NCBI RefSeq assembly: GCF_933775445.1
Contig: NC_065876.1
Location: 15,624,001-15,688,000 of the forward strand
Source of the DNA: Argentina anserina
Lineage: Eukaryota; Streptophyta; Magnoliopsida; Rosales; Rosaceae
DNA: 64,000 bases
Direction: 5' to 3'
The notes under the pieces were generated by a model. The model did not search any database and was not told the DNA's origin. It saw only the letters and a program-made list of their open reading frames with translations. The position numbers were made by a program, and so were the translations under genes. This document shows, piece by piece, positions 14,960-27,855 of this stretch; position 1 is the first letter of the stretch, and each line of letters opens with the position of its first letter.

Positions 14960-17296
14960 AAACATTAGAGTACCACTAAATTACAAACGGACATATTTAC
15001 TCTCATGTCATCAATTTCTTACAAAACTTAGATCCCAAATAACGTGTCGTACGCTCCATGTCAGCATCTTTTCTTACATATATCAATACAGTGGAATTTA
15101 ATTATGTTTCATTATTAATCAATAATGAAACCAATGCCCAATTAGTTCCTATATCCATCTTTGCTATTGAAATAACAAATCTTGTTGGAGACCAAAAATA
15201 ACCGATCAGTCTCGATCCTTTTTGTTTCAGTATTCAAAAATTATTCCAAACCTTGTGAGTAGTCTGAAACAAGTGTTGGTCGTCCCTCAATTGCCATCAT
15301 ATCACCCCCACCTCATATTATTAGTTATGTAAAATCAACAACTGCAACCAGGAAAGCTTCACCTGTAGGAGCCCACTTTATCATTGGCCTTGTTAATTAA
15401 GATTTCATAGTTGTAATAAAAAATTTATGGTAAATTTCTAGACCGGTACATTCTGATTTAATGTATTTCAATTTGGGGTTTTCTCCTTCACAATCATGAT
15501 ATATAGTAATCTTGATAGCCTTTATGTTGCCAATCTAAATAACTTTTCTAGACCATAAACTAGAGGTATGTAGATGATCATCTCCTCTCACTGAGAACGG
15601 CGGCGGTACACTTCAAAAGATTAGGAATGTTCTCATTCCAAATTACTGTAGAGGTTTTATTTTAATTGATTTTAATTTGAAAATCTATGTTAACAATTGG
15701 TTGATGAGTTGGCACCCACCACATCATTAGGTATCCCATTTTGGTATAATTATTTTGTATCTCTAGCACTACTCTAAATAAAATTAAGAGAAAATTATTG
15801 AAATGGGATTTAAATAGTGGGTAGTGGGAAATTAGGATCAAAATTAATTTACGTGATATGCCACTAGGTGATCAAATTTACCTTAATATAGCAGAGATTC
15901 CCGTGTTCCACACGTAGTACCACCAACACCACCGTACCCTTCGCCGGAGTCATGTACTGATCACCTAACTATACTTGTATATATCAACACCAACAACAAT
16001 GCACACCCATGCTGCCATGCATGCGCACGTACGTACGTGCTACTCAGATCCTCTAACTGCGTACAAGGATCCATTTTGCGTGGATACCAAATTGATCTAG
16101 CTTTGAACGTTCCTACCGTCGAACTAGAGCGAAAACTAAGGCACCACTACAACAAAGACCCACCAACTCAAGCAATTTAACTTTCTCTTCCTTGCATGAG
16201 TTCCATTAATATATGCATATGTTTCTTATTTTCGTTTTTGAAGTATTTTTATGTATGTATGCATATGGAAGGAGTTCATGTCTTATATTATGATGTGAAC
16301 AATTTCTGCATAGAGCTAATAACCCATTTGATGAAGTCCTGCGGCAATGGACTCGGCCAACGCCAAATAGTTGCAACTTCCAACTGCAAAATTTGGTCAA
16401 ATTATCCAATTTACAGATCATTAGCTACCTACCTTGTTGATCATGATATCCTAGGCAATTAGCCAGAAACTCAGAAAGTATACAAAGTTTGGGTCAACAA
16501 ATGACTTTATAAGTAAGCAGGCGGTCGCAAACAAACAAAACATAAAACATATATTGGAGTGGCTCAAGAAATCAACGTACTCATCGATCGATCACTTCGC
16601 GATCGGTGCGTATGTTCTACGAATTATAACGTTATATAGATAATCATACTCCTTAGTTATCTACGCCTCGCCTTATGACGATCGAGATTCCAAGTTGTTC
16701 CAAGAACTCTATTCCAAACACCAAATATTGACGTCAATACGTCATTACATTTTAGCTAGCTTATGTCTCGTACCATTGGCTATATGTATACCAAATTTGA
16801 GGAACTACTTATGTCGATCGAGTACTATCTGGTTTATTATTCTTTAGGAGTTGGAGCTACGTTGATCTACTGAGGTCTCTCGACCTCTTCCTGACAAAAA
16901 AAAATCTATTTAATCTTGTGTATTGCATCAGTTATACAGCATGTATAGTATTTGTGATGTCTCTAAATTGGCCCAATAGCCGGCCTAATGTTTAAACATG
17001 TTTTAAATTAATTCACTCGATGAATGATGATGGAAAAGAAGGGCTTCTTCCACAACCGCACAACAGATTACCTAACCATTCCAGACAAGGCGCAAAACTA
17101 CATCCTGCATATGACAATTAAGAAGTTTTATAGGGTGTGATATGATTCATTATTATTTATTCGACTTAAAACGCGCAAAATGTGACCACTAGGGTTTCGT
17201 TTGCTCGAGATAGAAAAGCATTATATATATGTGCATGTAGCTTCCTCAGCACCCAAAGACTGTTAATTCTCCTAAGAAAGAAAATTAAGTAAAGCC
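14960..17296. other. Intergenic region upstream of the first MLO gene
   Basis: No gene supported. A TATATATAT run at about 17221-17231 lies about 70 bases before the MLO start codon and may serve as its TATA element. ORFs at 16196-16462 have no domain and no coding signature. Confidence 0.4.
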
Positions 17297-19833
17297 ATGG
17301 CTCCTCCTGCTGGTCCGGGAGAGAGGACTCTAAAAGAGACGCCGACATGGACTGTGGCGGCCGTCTGTGCAGTTTTCATACTCATGTCTCTAATCATGGA
17401 ACATGGAATTCATGCTCTGGAAAAGGTACATATATACGTCGAAACTCTTAAGGAAACTAGTGTAGGTGTGTCAAAATTCTTGTTGTCCTATAGTTTTATC
17501 TGTTGAAATGATGCAGAACAGCAAGTCTTTTACTATTTATAGTGTCAATCTAGCTAATATGGTATGCTTCAACACTCGTGATTACAGTGGTTCAAGAAAC
17601 GCCATAAAAAAGCCATGATTGAAGCTTTGGAGAAAATCAAAGCAGGTTAGTCGTCTTACCTTTCTACATATTACCATATACAGTTTCCATATACCTGTAT
17701 CTCTATACAAATCCCCATTCGCAATTACCTTTCTGTAAAGATCAATCAATAAGAACCGTCCTTCTTTGCAAAGTTCGTTCAGTTCATGCATGAACTACAA
17801 AACTTAGGGCAACTTTAATATCATATGATTCATATCCATGTATTCTTTGGATGTTTTCAGAGCTAATGCTGTTGGGGTTCATATCTTTACTACTCACTGT
17901 GGGAACTCGATATCTTCCAAAGATATGCGTCCCTGCAAGTATTGCAGACACGATGCTTCCATGCAACTCAAAGGGCCATAACTATTATGATGACGGGGAG
18001 AAGAGCGGCGATGATGAAGATAAAGGAGGAGGCGAGAAAGACGGTGACCGACGGAAGTTACTTTCGTATGCCGAAAACATGATATGGCGTCGAGTCTTAG
18101 CTCCCAGTGGAGATTCCGGTTCTTGTTCATACGTAAGTATCTACTATATGTCACTAATAATTAGCCAAATTAATGTAAATTTACATAAACTGACGTTAAT
18201 TAGATGCTATGAACTGACATGATGAATGAGTAAACTGTTAATTACAGGGTAAAGTGCCGTTGATATCAATATCTGGAATGCACCAGTTACATATATTCAT
18301 CTTCGTGCTTGCTGTTTTTCATGTTCTCTACAGTGTCCTCACTATGGCACTTGCCAAGGCTAAAGTAAGTTACCTAATTCGTTTTCATGCGTCTAATTAA
18401 ATGATACCTTTTAACGTTGTTTTACAGCAGATTAATGATCACATATATGTTTGCCTAAAATTCAAGAGCTGAACCGGTACCTCAGTTCATTGCATCAGCC
18501 AAATAATTATTATCTAAAGTTTGATTTTACATTGTTACATACGATGTATATCAGTATATGATACTAACTATGATACTATTATAGCATGATTTTGAAGTTT
18601 GATTGGTAACTGCTGATGCAACATATTGTTTGTAATAACCGATGACCTGCCTAAATTTGGATCCAAAGATATCTAATTTGTTTTTCTTTTCTTTCTTTGT
18701 CCTTTTTACTTGTACTTTATGTCGCGTTTAGTATACTACGTACGTACCCTTATGGCAAGAGAAAACGATATGAGAACCAGCCTTAATGTAATGAAATAAT
18801 GAAGATGAAAAAGAAAGGACAGAACCGATTTATTTATTGATTTGGTTTTGTGCTCTTGTGGATCGACTTGACTAGATGAAGAAATGGAAGGCCTGGGAAT
18901 CTGAGACAACGTCCTTAGAATACCAATTTACAAATGGTATTCTTTCCTGTATTTGTCTGTATAATTTGTAGTGAACATTGTGATTGTAACTTGGCTAAAC
19001 TTATCGATCAGATAATATTTTATATATGCTGCAGATCCTGCAAGGTTTAGATTTACTCGTCAAACATCGTTTGTGAGGCGACACTCGGGCTTTTCTACAA
19101 CACCTGGAATTAGATGGATCGTAAGTTAACTGATTCAATTTGTAATGTATATATATATATAGTAAATGTACAATGCATCTTCGTTTCTTGCTTTCATCAA
19201 GTACATTATATAACATTGAGGCAGTCTAAAATTAGTCATAAACTCATAATTAACATAATAAATCGTTATCGATATCCCACAGTCATGCAGTGTGTCCGAT
19301 AATCTTATAGTGCGTAGTTTCGCGGCTATAGGTGTAAACAAAGGACTACATACAAGGGTTACAACTTACAAGATGATTTACCAAGAAAACTTGAATATAG
19401 CATTGCCAGGAGCTCCTGGCATTTATCATTATGTACTAAGCTATCGATCTTGAATTTGTACATTTTTATTGTAGGTGGCATTCTTCAGGCAATTTTTCGG
19501 TTCGGTGACAAAGGTGGACTATCTGACCATGCGCCATGGATTTATAAATGTAAGTTATCATGCTTCAATCAATGTAAATTACTTGTAAGAGTTAAGACAA
19601 ATGACAATTCAGCACCAAAATTCATGCATAGTATATGGGGACCTTAATTATATACGAGTCTGTGAAGCTAGCTCATATTACTTTATTAACGCAAGTAAAC
19701 TTAAAAAAAAATCCATGCATGTGTGACCATTACAGGCACATCTTGCTCCAAATAGCAAATTTGACTTCCATAAGTACATCAAGAGATCTATGGAAGATGA
19801 CTTTAAGGTGGTCGTGGGTATAAGGTATATTAC

Positions 19834-19879
<46 letters not shown>

Positions 19880-20036
19880 TTTTCGAATTATTTTTTATTT
19901 AATGATTTTGAATTCCTTACGTTGCTTACTCATTGGGTAATCATCCGAACCTTTGTGACTTGATTTCGCAGTGTACCACTATGGATTTTCGCGGTCGTCT
20001 TTTTGCTTCTAAACGTCTACAGTACGTGATAAATTA

Positions 20037-20067
<31 letters not shown>

Positions 20068-21401
20068 ATGCTACGTACTGATCAAATATTTCTACTCTGG
20101 TTTACACAGATTGGTACACGCTCACTTGGCTATCATTGGCGCCGCTCATTGTAAGTAGAGAATGAAAGAAATGACCATCACATATAGTTGGATTTCATTT
20201 ACTTGTGGCACAAGCTTGCATTTGCATATATATATGCATGCATGATTGCATGAATGTGTGTATATGTAATTGACAACACTATTCTGGATTGCAGATTCTT
20301 TTGATGGTGGGTACAAAGTTCGAACTTATCATAATGGAGTTGGCTCAAGAAATGCACGATCGAAATACAGTTGTTAAAGGGGCTCCAGTAGTAGAGCCAA
20401 ACAATAAGTACTTTTGGTTTAATCGACCCGAGTGGATTCTCTACTTGATACATTTCACACTATTTCAGGTAATTAATTATTAACCTAGCTAGCTAGCTAG
20501 GGTAGTAAGTTTAGTGATCGCGTAGATGAATATTCACACAAATACGTACATATATAGTTTCTATCTTCTAAGTATCTGCAGAACGAGTCCATCATAGTTT
20601 CTAAATTCTAATAAATGTTCTATTTAAAACCTGCTGTGCAGAACGCATTCCAAATGGCGTACTTCTTGTGGACATCTGTAAGTAATTTTCATGAACATTC
20701 ATATATACATATTTTTAATTATTCACAATTCCCTTGAATTGTTACCAACTTGATATATATATATATGTATACAACATATATATGCAGTCTGAATTTGGCT
20801 TCAGTTCATGCTTCCACGAAAACTTGCCTCTTCTAATCACCAGGGTGTGCCTTGGAGTTGCCCTACAATTCCTATGCAGTTACATTACCTTCCCTCTTTA
20901 TGCTTTGATCACACAAGTGAGTACATTCACTTTTAATCCATCAATAGCCTTGATGAATGGGACTTTTCCTTACTTAAACATGCATATATATGAAATTTAC
21001 AGATGGGATCTCACATGAAGACAGCAATTTTCGAGGAGCAAACAGCAAAAGCTCTCAAGAATTGGCAGAAAGCCGCAAAAAATCGTAAGAAGTTACGGAA
21101 CAAAGGAGGCGATACTTCTGTTAATTCATTTATGAGCCCGGAAAATACACCAAGCCGGGGTTCGTCACCAATGCACCTCCTCCACAATCAGAAGCACAGG
21201 TCTAATCAATCGGATCTTGAAAGTGTCCTTAACTCCCCGACATCGGCTGTTTCTTACCAATCTGATACCGATTTATCTGAGATGGAGGGAGGCTCTTCAC
21301 ATGGTCGGAGCAGTATTAATGTTTTACGAAGAGAAGATCATCATCGATCTGAAGGGGAAGAAGGAATACATAACATGGATTTTTCCTTTGTCCAGCCTTG
21401 A
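17297..21401 (+). CDS. MLO: Clade V MLO-like seven-membrane protein
   Basis: Plasma-membrane MLO protein; clade V members are host factors that powdery mildew fungi need to enter epidermal cells (known of the clade). Fourteen exons: 17297-17425, 17588-17645, 17861-18132, 18248-18364, 18876-18936, 19035-19120, 19475-19549, 19736-19824, 19972-20021, 20110-20150, 20295-20468, 20642-20677, 20788-20916, 21003-21401; total 571 residues. It starts with [10 protein letters not shown] and the first helix, has the conserved extracellular cysteines and GKVPLIS, and the family strings [18 protein letters not shown] and FHENLPL. The calmodulin-binding helix is at [13 protein letters not shown], followed by the Ser/Pro box [10 protein letters not shown]. 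The tail ends [13 protein letters not shown] (residues 565-568) is the clade V signature. Compared with the second MLO gene it lacks one intron near the last helix. Confidence 0.95.
19832..19876. repeat. (CT)n microsatellite in MLO intron 8
   Basis: A run of more than 20 CT units directly after the exon 8 donor; a shorter CT run lies in intron 9 at 20036-20061. Both are intronic and do not touch the reading frame. Confidence 0.95.
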
Positions 21402-22530
21402 ATTTAATTTATTAGAAAGATTAATTATTGTTATCCAGATTAATTATTTCCTCAGCAGCTAACATCAAAATGAACACAGTGCTGACCCTGCAGGCAGTAC
21501 TTTATTACATGCATGCTTGCACATGAAAAGAAAATACAGTACACAAGTAGTCCCAAATAACAATGATAATATTCATAATAATCAAAATTATTACAGCATT
21601 ATGATTGAGATACATTTTGTTCCTACTGAGGTTCCCCTAAGGTTTATGTATCAGACACTAGCTACTTTTGGTAGTAGCAGACTAATTTTCAATCCGCAGA
21701 GGCAGTCTAGCTTCTTGTCTTCTTGATAGCCGCAGAGGGTTCTCCAATGATATTCTTGAAGTCTTGAAGATCAAGCATGCAATCGATCGACCGCCCTGCC
21801 AGTCCTTGAAGATCTTCAAATCCCGTGGGCTGTTTCGATCAAGATCCTGAGACTGAACTGATGGAATATGAACGTACAACATAACAGTACGTACGTATCT
21901 TCTAAAAAACAGTACGTACGTATGAGAAAGCCAAGAAAGTAGCAGAATTAATTCAAACCAAACAGTACGTTCAATATTGGAGCATGTAGCTACCAAAGTC
22001 ATTTGGTATATGATAAAAGAAATGGGATATAATTCTCTGGGTTTCTACGATTTCAGGATTCATGATTTGCTGCCTGATACCTGTGCATGTTCGCCGGGGT
22101 TAATTACCAATATATATAGTTAATTACTTGCTTTAATATATATGGCTAGCTAGGAAGATTAGGATTATTAGGAACTAGCCTTGTCTTTATGCGATGCCCG
22201 TATTATTTGTAAATCGAATTTGTGCATCACACCAGTTATTTGTTAATAGAAGAAACACGTTATTTTGTAATCTTTTTGTTAAAGTGTAATCCTTTTGTGT
22301 AATTGTGTTTGATACAAAAGGTATTTGTGGGTAAGAGATTAATATTTTATTTGTCTTTTACAGTTTTAACTCTCATTAATTTTTTTTATTTTGAGAGATC
22401 ACATTTTCACATGGGTAATATAAGGAGTTCAATTTTATAGTGAAACTGTTGACACTAAAACTACGCTTTCAATTATAGTAGTAGATAGTGGAGATTTGCT
22501 TGGTCGCGTTTTTACATGGCCACATGGGTG
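21402..22530. other. MLO 3' flank, no gene
   Basis: Holds the MLO 3' untranslated region and AT-rich spacer. The minus-strand ORF at 21682-22002 shows no domain. Nothing else was recognised. Confidence 0.4.
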
Positions 22531-22539
22531 TATGATAAT

Positions 22540-23208
22540 GGAAGCTTGATTATGTCAGTTTCAGAAAGGGTGACGACTACAGGATCGGAAAGATGTTGCA
22601 TGTATATAACAGGAATTTGTATAGTAGGAATTCAGTAAGCATGCAATTATATTTGACACCATTGTCATCTCAAATTCTATTCGAGTCTTAAACCAAATGG
22701 GAATTCCCCTAGATCGAAGGGAGTAGAAGCAAGCGTACGTATTGAGACTTTTCGTAGCATGTCATTCAATATTATTGTCGAAGGGAGACATCAGACATTT
22801 CCTTAGAGTTAAGACTTAAAGTATATAATCTATTTCGATTTGTACATTTGGGAGCATTAGATATGTGAAGGTAGCTGAAGAGATACTTAAGAAGCCGAAA
22901 CCAAGAACCAAGTAGCAGTCACTTTGAGGATGTCCTTTACATCATGTTGACTTGTGTTATTTTACACAACATGATAGCTGAGGACTAACGCCACAAAGAT
23001 AGTACGGTGAAGACAACTTAGAGTTCGACAAAGAAGAGGAAAACATTAGGAGGCTTAAGATAGCCGAAGTTTGGGAAAGACCAATCAGAGAAGAATTTGA
23101 ACCAGTTGGTAGAGACGGTCACAAATTCCACGATTTTATGGAGCGATACAAAGTAATTAGATGTCTGTACGAGCATTTATGGGAAGTTCAGGGCAACCGA
23201 GATATCTA
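22540..23208 (+). pseudogene. Decayed PIF/Harbinger transposase, C-terminal part
   Basis: Plus-strand frames, broken by stops and shifts, recover the C-terminal end of plant HARBI1/ALP1-like nucleases: CVILHNMIAED at about 22952-22988 (the family's conserved LHNMIxED(E) box, here followed by a stop) and then FEPVGRDGHKFHDFMERY, and YEHLWEVQGN ending near 23207. Upstream text is too decayed to align. No intact ORF remains and terminal repeats were not located. The family assignment rests on the LHNMI box and the C-terminal HLW motif. Confidence 0.6.
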
Positions 23209-23636
23209 GGTTGTGGTCTTTCAATATGTTGAGTGTTTTTCTCTGCAAATTTCAATTAATTGCATTTTTGTAACATGTAACCTTCGATCAAATGTTATGG
23301 GTAAAGTTTAAGGGGTAATAAGTATTTTGTTCATAAAAAATTTAATTTTATTATGTCGATTATAGTCATTATTTAAACTTTTTAAATCATAGTCATTATT
23401 CACAGTTAAAAAAATTGAAATGAAATAAACAGTCATTTCCATGTGGCCGGTGACCCAAAAACAAATTCAACAGGTGGAAACTGTTGCCTAGTTTTAGTGA
23501 CCCAGAGTCACCGATGTCACATTTGTTACCCAAGTCTTTACCTATGAGGACTCAACGGGTGAACTTGCTCTTATATCTTGGAGTTGGGGCGGCTTGCGGT
23601 TATCGCAAAATTCAGAGAAAACTTCACTCATCAGAG

Positions 23637-24030
23637 ATGGCTAAGCACGGCCTAACCCGGAGCATCGCACCCAACTAGTTGGACAAGCGGCACATGGGTT
23701 GCCTCCAATGGAGTTTCTTGACTCTACCTCGACGAGCATATCCCCAAGTCAAAGATCAACATCGACCTCCTCAACAACACCAACATGGTCGACGACATGG
23801 ACATCGACAAGTTCCTTTACCACACCAAAGACGCTCCCCAAGGTATTCTCTCTCTCTCTCTCTCTCTCTCTCTTCCTCTCACTCTATCTATTACTATCTC
23901 TATTGATTCATTGTAATAATGTTGTGATTTGCTTTACATGGATCTGAGAATGGTAGAGATACAGGCTGAGGAGGGCCAGGCTTAGGCGGTGGCCCTCCTC
24001 AACCTCAAGGCTCTCGAGTCTGGACTAGCA
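23637..24030 (+). pseudogene. Pseudogene fragment of eIF3 subunit e (exon 1, intron, start of exon 2)
   Basis: Plus-strand frames recover the N-terminus of translation initiation factor 3 subunit e. MAKHGLTRSIAPN (23637 on) matches the family start, then an in-frame TAG, a shift to PPMEFL (family FPLLEFLQ), then a further shift to LYLDEHIPKSKI and LLNNTNMVDDMDIDKFLYHT, ending DAPQ at a splice-like CAAG|GTATT (23842/23843). A (CT)n run follows as in an intron, and MVEIQAEEG...LKALE around 23951-24027 matches the next conserved block. Stops and at least two frameshifts make it non-functional. Keeping an intron-like gap argues for a DNA-level duplication instead of a retrocopy (inference). The parent gene is not in this window. 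Confidence 0.75.
23848..23881. repeat. (CT)n microsatellite in the eIF3e pseudogene intron
   Basis: About 15 TC units immediately after the pseudogene's donor-like GTATT. ORFs that read SLSLSLSL come from this run. Confidence 0.9.
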
Positions 24031-24573
24031 AAAAGTATTATTTTAACGAGATTATTAATTAATCCGATATTAATTTAACGAGGTTCTAGTATATGTTCCT
24101 TACTCAAGAGCGGACACTCAATTGCTAATATATGGTGCTCACCCCATGACTAAAAGGGTTGTAGCAGCCCCCAATTCCATACTATACTATAGAAAGAAAG
24201 TCCATTCTACATGAAAACCGTGATCATGAGCCTTGCTGAGGTGTTCTAAAACAAGGTCCCCTTGCTTGCTTTAAGGAAGCATCATTTCTTATTTATATTT
24301 TCATAGTGTTCTCTATTTGTCAAATTATTTCTAATTTATAAATAATCCCCCAATATACTAGTGTTTTACTTTACAACCAATGTACGTAAATATCAAACTT
24401 TCCCTATAGCAAAAAGATCCCTCCAACCCAATGAAAGAATCCACCGAGAGAAGGAGAGATGTGTGGCCAAATAACTTTACAGAGGGAAACCTTAGTGGTG
24501 TGTTTGGATGAGGGAAAGGAAGAGAGAATTTAATTAAAAATGAGGATTTTATAATTCTAAAAGACAATTTCCT

Positions 24574-27500
24574 TGTCACATCCCGGATTAGAACATGGCC
24601 AGTATAATAAGATTAAAATAGAAATTCGCAAGCGAACAAAGCGATTGAGTTTCGCTTAGACACTCACTAACGTGAACAAGTGAATAAATTTTTTTGACAA
24701 GACAAACACGTTCACAAAAATAAATTATAATACTTTATATTTCCACAAAAATAAATAAATTTATACAACAAGGAACTCATAAGGTAGTGTTAGTGACTTA
24801 GGGCCACCGGCCCAATACTAAACATATTTGACAACCCAAAAATTAAATAAAAAGTGGCAAAATACTAAGAGGAGACCTCAGAGAAACTGTACTCGAAAAC
24901 ATTGGTACATAACATGAGAATGAGATGCATAAGGGTGAACACGAACGCTGACTCTCAAATGATGCTCCTAGCTCCAGAAATCACAATCAAACCTATAAAG
25001 GAACTAAAGTAGGGGTGAGCGTTGTCCTCGCTTACCCAGTAGGGGCCAGCCCACCCATGAGGTTTGAAAATTGGGTAAGGATAAGTTTTATAAAACTTGA
25101 GGGTAGTTTTGAGTACTCAGAGTAAAACCATTTAATTAAACTAATGCAAGTTTGGGATACAATCATGTTAAAATAGTTTGTGGAGCTCCAATGGTAGGGT
25201 AAGGCAAATTCAACATAGGAGCAGTGTTCTAAAAAATGGCCTACGCGGCGCCTAGGCGCTAGGAGGTCAGTTACCGCCATGATTTTTTCCTCGGCGTTAT
25301 GCGAATTAGGTGGCCGCCTAAGCAGTCCTAGGTGGTTCTAGGCGGGCCTAGGCGATCAACAATAAAGTTGACTAAAAAAAGTCCTAAAAGAGAAATAGAC
25401 TAGATCCTTCAAGATTGAACAAATTTTGTCTATGTTCAATTTAATGCTAAGATAATCAACAAAAAGAGAAGAATACAAGAGTTAGGAGTAGATGTATTAC
25501 TTGGTGAGGAAGCTAGTAAGGCTCAATGGTGGATTGTTGATGGTGGTGATGAAGAAGAAGAAAAAGAGTCAGATATTACTAGTGTGGAGGGAGAGACTTT
25601 AAGAGTGGATAATGCGCCTACCAGGCCTAGGCTAGGAGTGTGGAAATAAGAGAACTTCATGATGAAGATTTTATTTCGGATGAGAACACATAAGATGAGG
25701 AAGGAGATATGAACTTGAGATTTAGGTATGCATTTGTCTTTATAATTTGTATTTTGTTCTAATATTTTTGTATGAACTTTCCATTTAAGTTATTGTGAAT
25801 TTAGACTATTTTCAAAATTAATATTGAGAATCATTATATATTTTTAATCATAAAAAATAATATAAATACATGTATAAAAATATAAAAATATTTAATAATT
25901 CGAAACCGCCTATGCGCCGCCTAGGAGGCCGCCTAGCCGTCTAGGCGCTAGGAGGTGGATGTCCGCCTACATACCGCCTAACGCTTTTTCGAACCTTGCA
26001 TAGGAGGGTTAGCTCCCCTACCTGGAATGACGTGCAGAATCCTAACCGTTATCCAAATCAATAGAAGTAGTTGCTGCTTCACTACCCGATCTCGTAGTAT
26101 CAACTCTGAATTTATGAATTATATAAAGAGTCAATTTCAACATGAATATCATAGATAAGTTGACTCGATCCCTTTTTCTAGTTTGACAAGGAAAGTCAAC
26201 CATTGACTTCCTGTTGACCAAGTCTTTCCTGGTTTGACCATGTTGACCAATTATCGGAAAATCTGAAAATAATCCAACTTCAATAGTTGATTGATACTAA
26301 GCATACGTTATGGATATAAAAGTTACTCAGAATCATATCGACGACTTATTTATTATACTGACACATTTCTAAGTTAAATAGTTCTCGATTCTTGAACCGG
26401 GCGAGAATCGAAACTAACATTAGTCGTAACTAAAGAGTACCTTCATTCGTCGCCTTTTGAGTTAAAATTGGGTTTTCACTAAGTTATCGTAGGTAAAAGT
26501 AAAACCGTTAAAATCATTGAGTAAATGGTAAAAATGTAACTTAGGATAAAACCATAAACCAGTAAAAGTTAAATAGTAAAATGGTAACTTTTCAATCAGG
26601 GGCATTTTGGTAATTTCACATTACAGTAAAACTATAAAAAGTACAAGTAAAATGGTAAAAACAAGGGAATTCACCCCATTGTCTCCGATCACTACTCCGG
26701 CCTCCAAAAATCCTATTCTAACACTCCTAAATCGACATTCAACAACATCAAAGCCTCCACAACAACAAAGCAAGTCGAAAACAAGATTACAATGCAATAA
26801 AGATGAGTTTCTACCCATCAAATTGCCCAGAAAAGAGAGAAGTGCAGTGTCGGACTTCTAGACTTCCAACCAAGCTGCTGCTGCCCCTAGGATGGCTTTT
26901 GCTACTCTAAAGTCTCCCTTTTGATTTCACCAAAGTCGCTAAACGCCACACAATGAAAAGAAACGTCGAGATTTCTCGGCGGAAAAGAAAAAGAATGTCA
27001 AATTATAATCGAGTTGGATTTGAACTCGGAATTGAAGAACAAGATTGAAGATTTTGAAGTATGGACTTACCAAGAGTAGACGGGTTGGTCGTCGCAGCTC
27101 TCAACTTGCCGAGAAGGAAGAAAACGATGGTGGAGGTACGACGGTGATGAAACCCAGAAAATGAAGAGACTAAATTAGCTTCAAATCAATGAAACCAAAG
27201 GTAGAATGGATTGGGTTTACAAGATAAAGACTTGACTCACCAAGAAGGAAGCTGGAAAGCTCGCCAGAACGTTGAAGCCTCGCCGGAAAATCCAAAGGCA
27301 TCTCACTGCCTCTGATTCGATTTCACCGAATACGATGGTGAAAAGATGATCGAGGTACATGGTTGTGAAGGGTAAGAAGAGGCGGTCAAGATGGTGGCGG
27401 TGCATGCCCCAGTCTCGCCTGAACAATGACGGTCAATTAAGGTGAAGTTTTTTTTTTTTTTTTGCGGTGGTTTGGTGGAGGAAGAAGAAACATGAGAAAA

Positions 27501-27855
27501 AGAAGGAAGAGAAATGAGGGAGAAGAAGAAGACGCGAGGAAGAAAAGAAAAAGGGAGAGAGAGAGAGAGTTGGGCTCGGACCTTGGGCCCGGGGTCAAAA
27601 AGAAAACTGGGCTCAGAAATAAGAGGTCCAACAATTTTAAAACCCAATAGAAAAATATTTTAAAACAAAATACAACTTTAGAAATTTGTAAAAACAAAAT
27701 GAGCGTCAAAAAAATATTATAGGAACACTTTCGTGCTCTTGGCGACATGTAGTCTAATAACGACATATTAAACTACGTTTTCGACACTTAACATAAATAT
27801 CGATTAATTATTCCTAATGTGCCGGTAATCGATATTAGAAATCTCAAGTATTACA
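24574..27855 (-). mobile_element. Solo LTR (Gypsy-type ends), itself carrying a hAT insertion
   Basis: On the minus strand it begins TGTAATACTTGAGATT and ends CCGGGATGTGACA, with TG...CA ends and matching inverted termini. Flanks are TTCCT and TCTCT, only 3 of 5, so the duplication has decayed or the edge is off by a base. Subtracting the 785 bases of hAT plus its duplication leaves about 2.5 kb. No primer-binding site, gag or pol was seen, hence a solo LTR. It shares the phrase GGGGCATTTTGGTAATTTC with the LTR at 59793, where a close variant occurs. The ORFs within are Ser/Arg-rich composition artefacts. Confidence 0.6.
25222..25998. mobile_element. Non-autonomous hAT element with perfect 8-bp duplication
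   Basis: A 777-bp element bounded by CAGTGTTCTAAAAA and TTTTTCGAACCTTG (complement CAAGGTTCGAAAAA), flanked on both sides by CATAGGAG (25214-25221 and 25999-26006). Subterminal regions are packed with GCCTAGGCGC-type GC-rich palindromes. Plus-strand frames hold remnants of a hAT transposase C-terminus: NKKRRIQELGVDVLLGEEAS and KAQWWIVDGGDEEEE around 25450-25560, so it is a deletion derivative of an autonomous element. Its perfect duplication suggests it is younger than the LTR around it. Confidence 0.85.

Noticed and set aside
16196..16462. 88-codon ORF upstream of the first MLO
   Set aside because: AT-rich, hydrophobic by composition, matched by a similar ORF on the other strand; no motif.
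23679..23947. ORFs ending SLSLSLSL as small proteins
   Set aside because: They are alternative frames of the eIF3e pseudogene running into its CT microsatellite.
27303..27766. ORFs of about 110 codons in the first solo LTR
   Set aside because: Phe/Ser/Leu-rich frames opposite a purine-rich stretch; no domain and inside repeat DNA.
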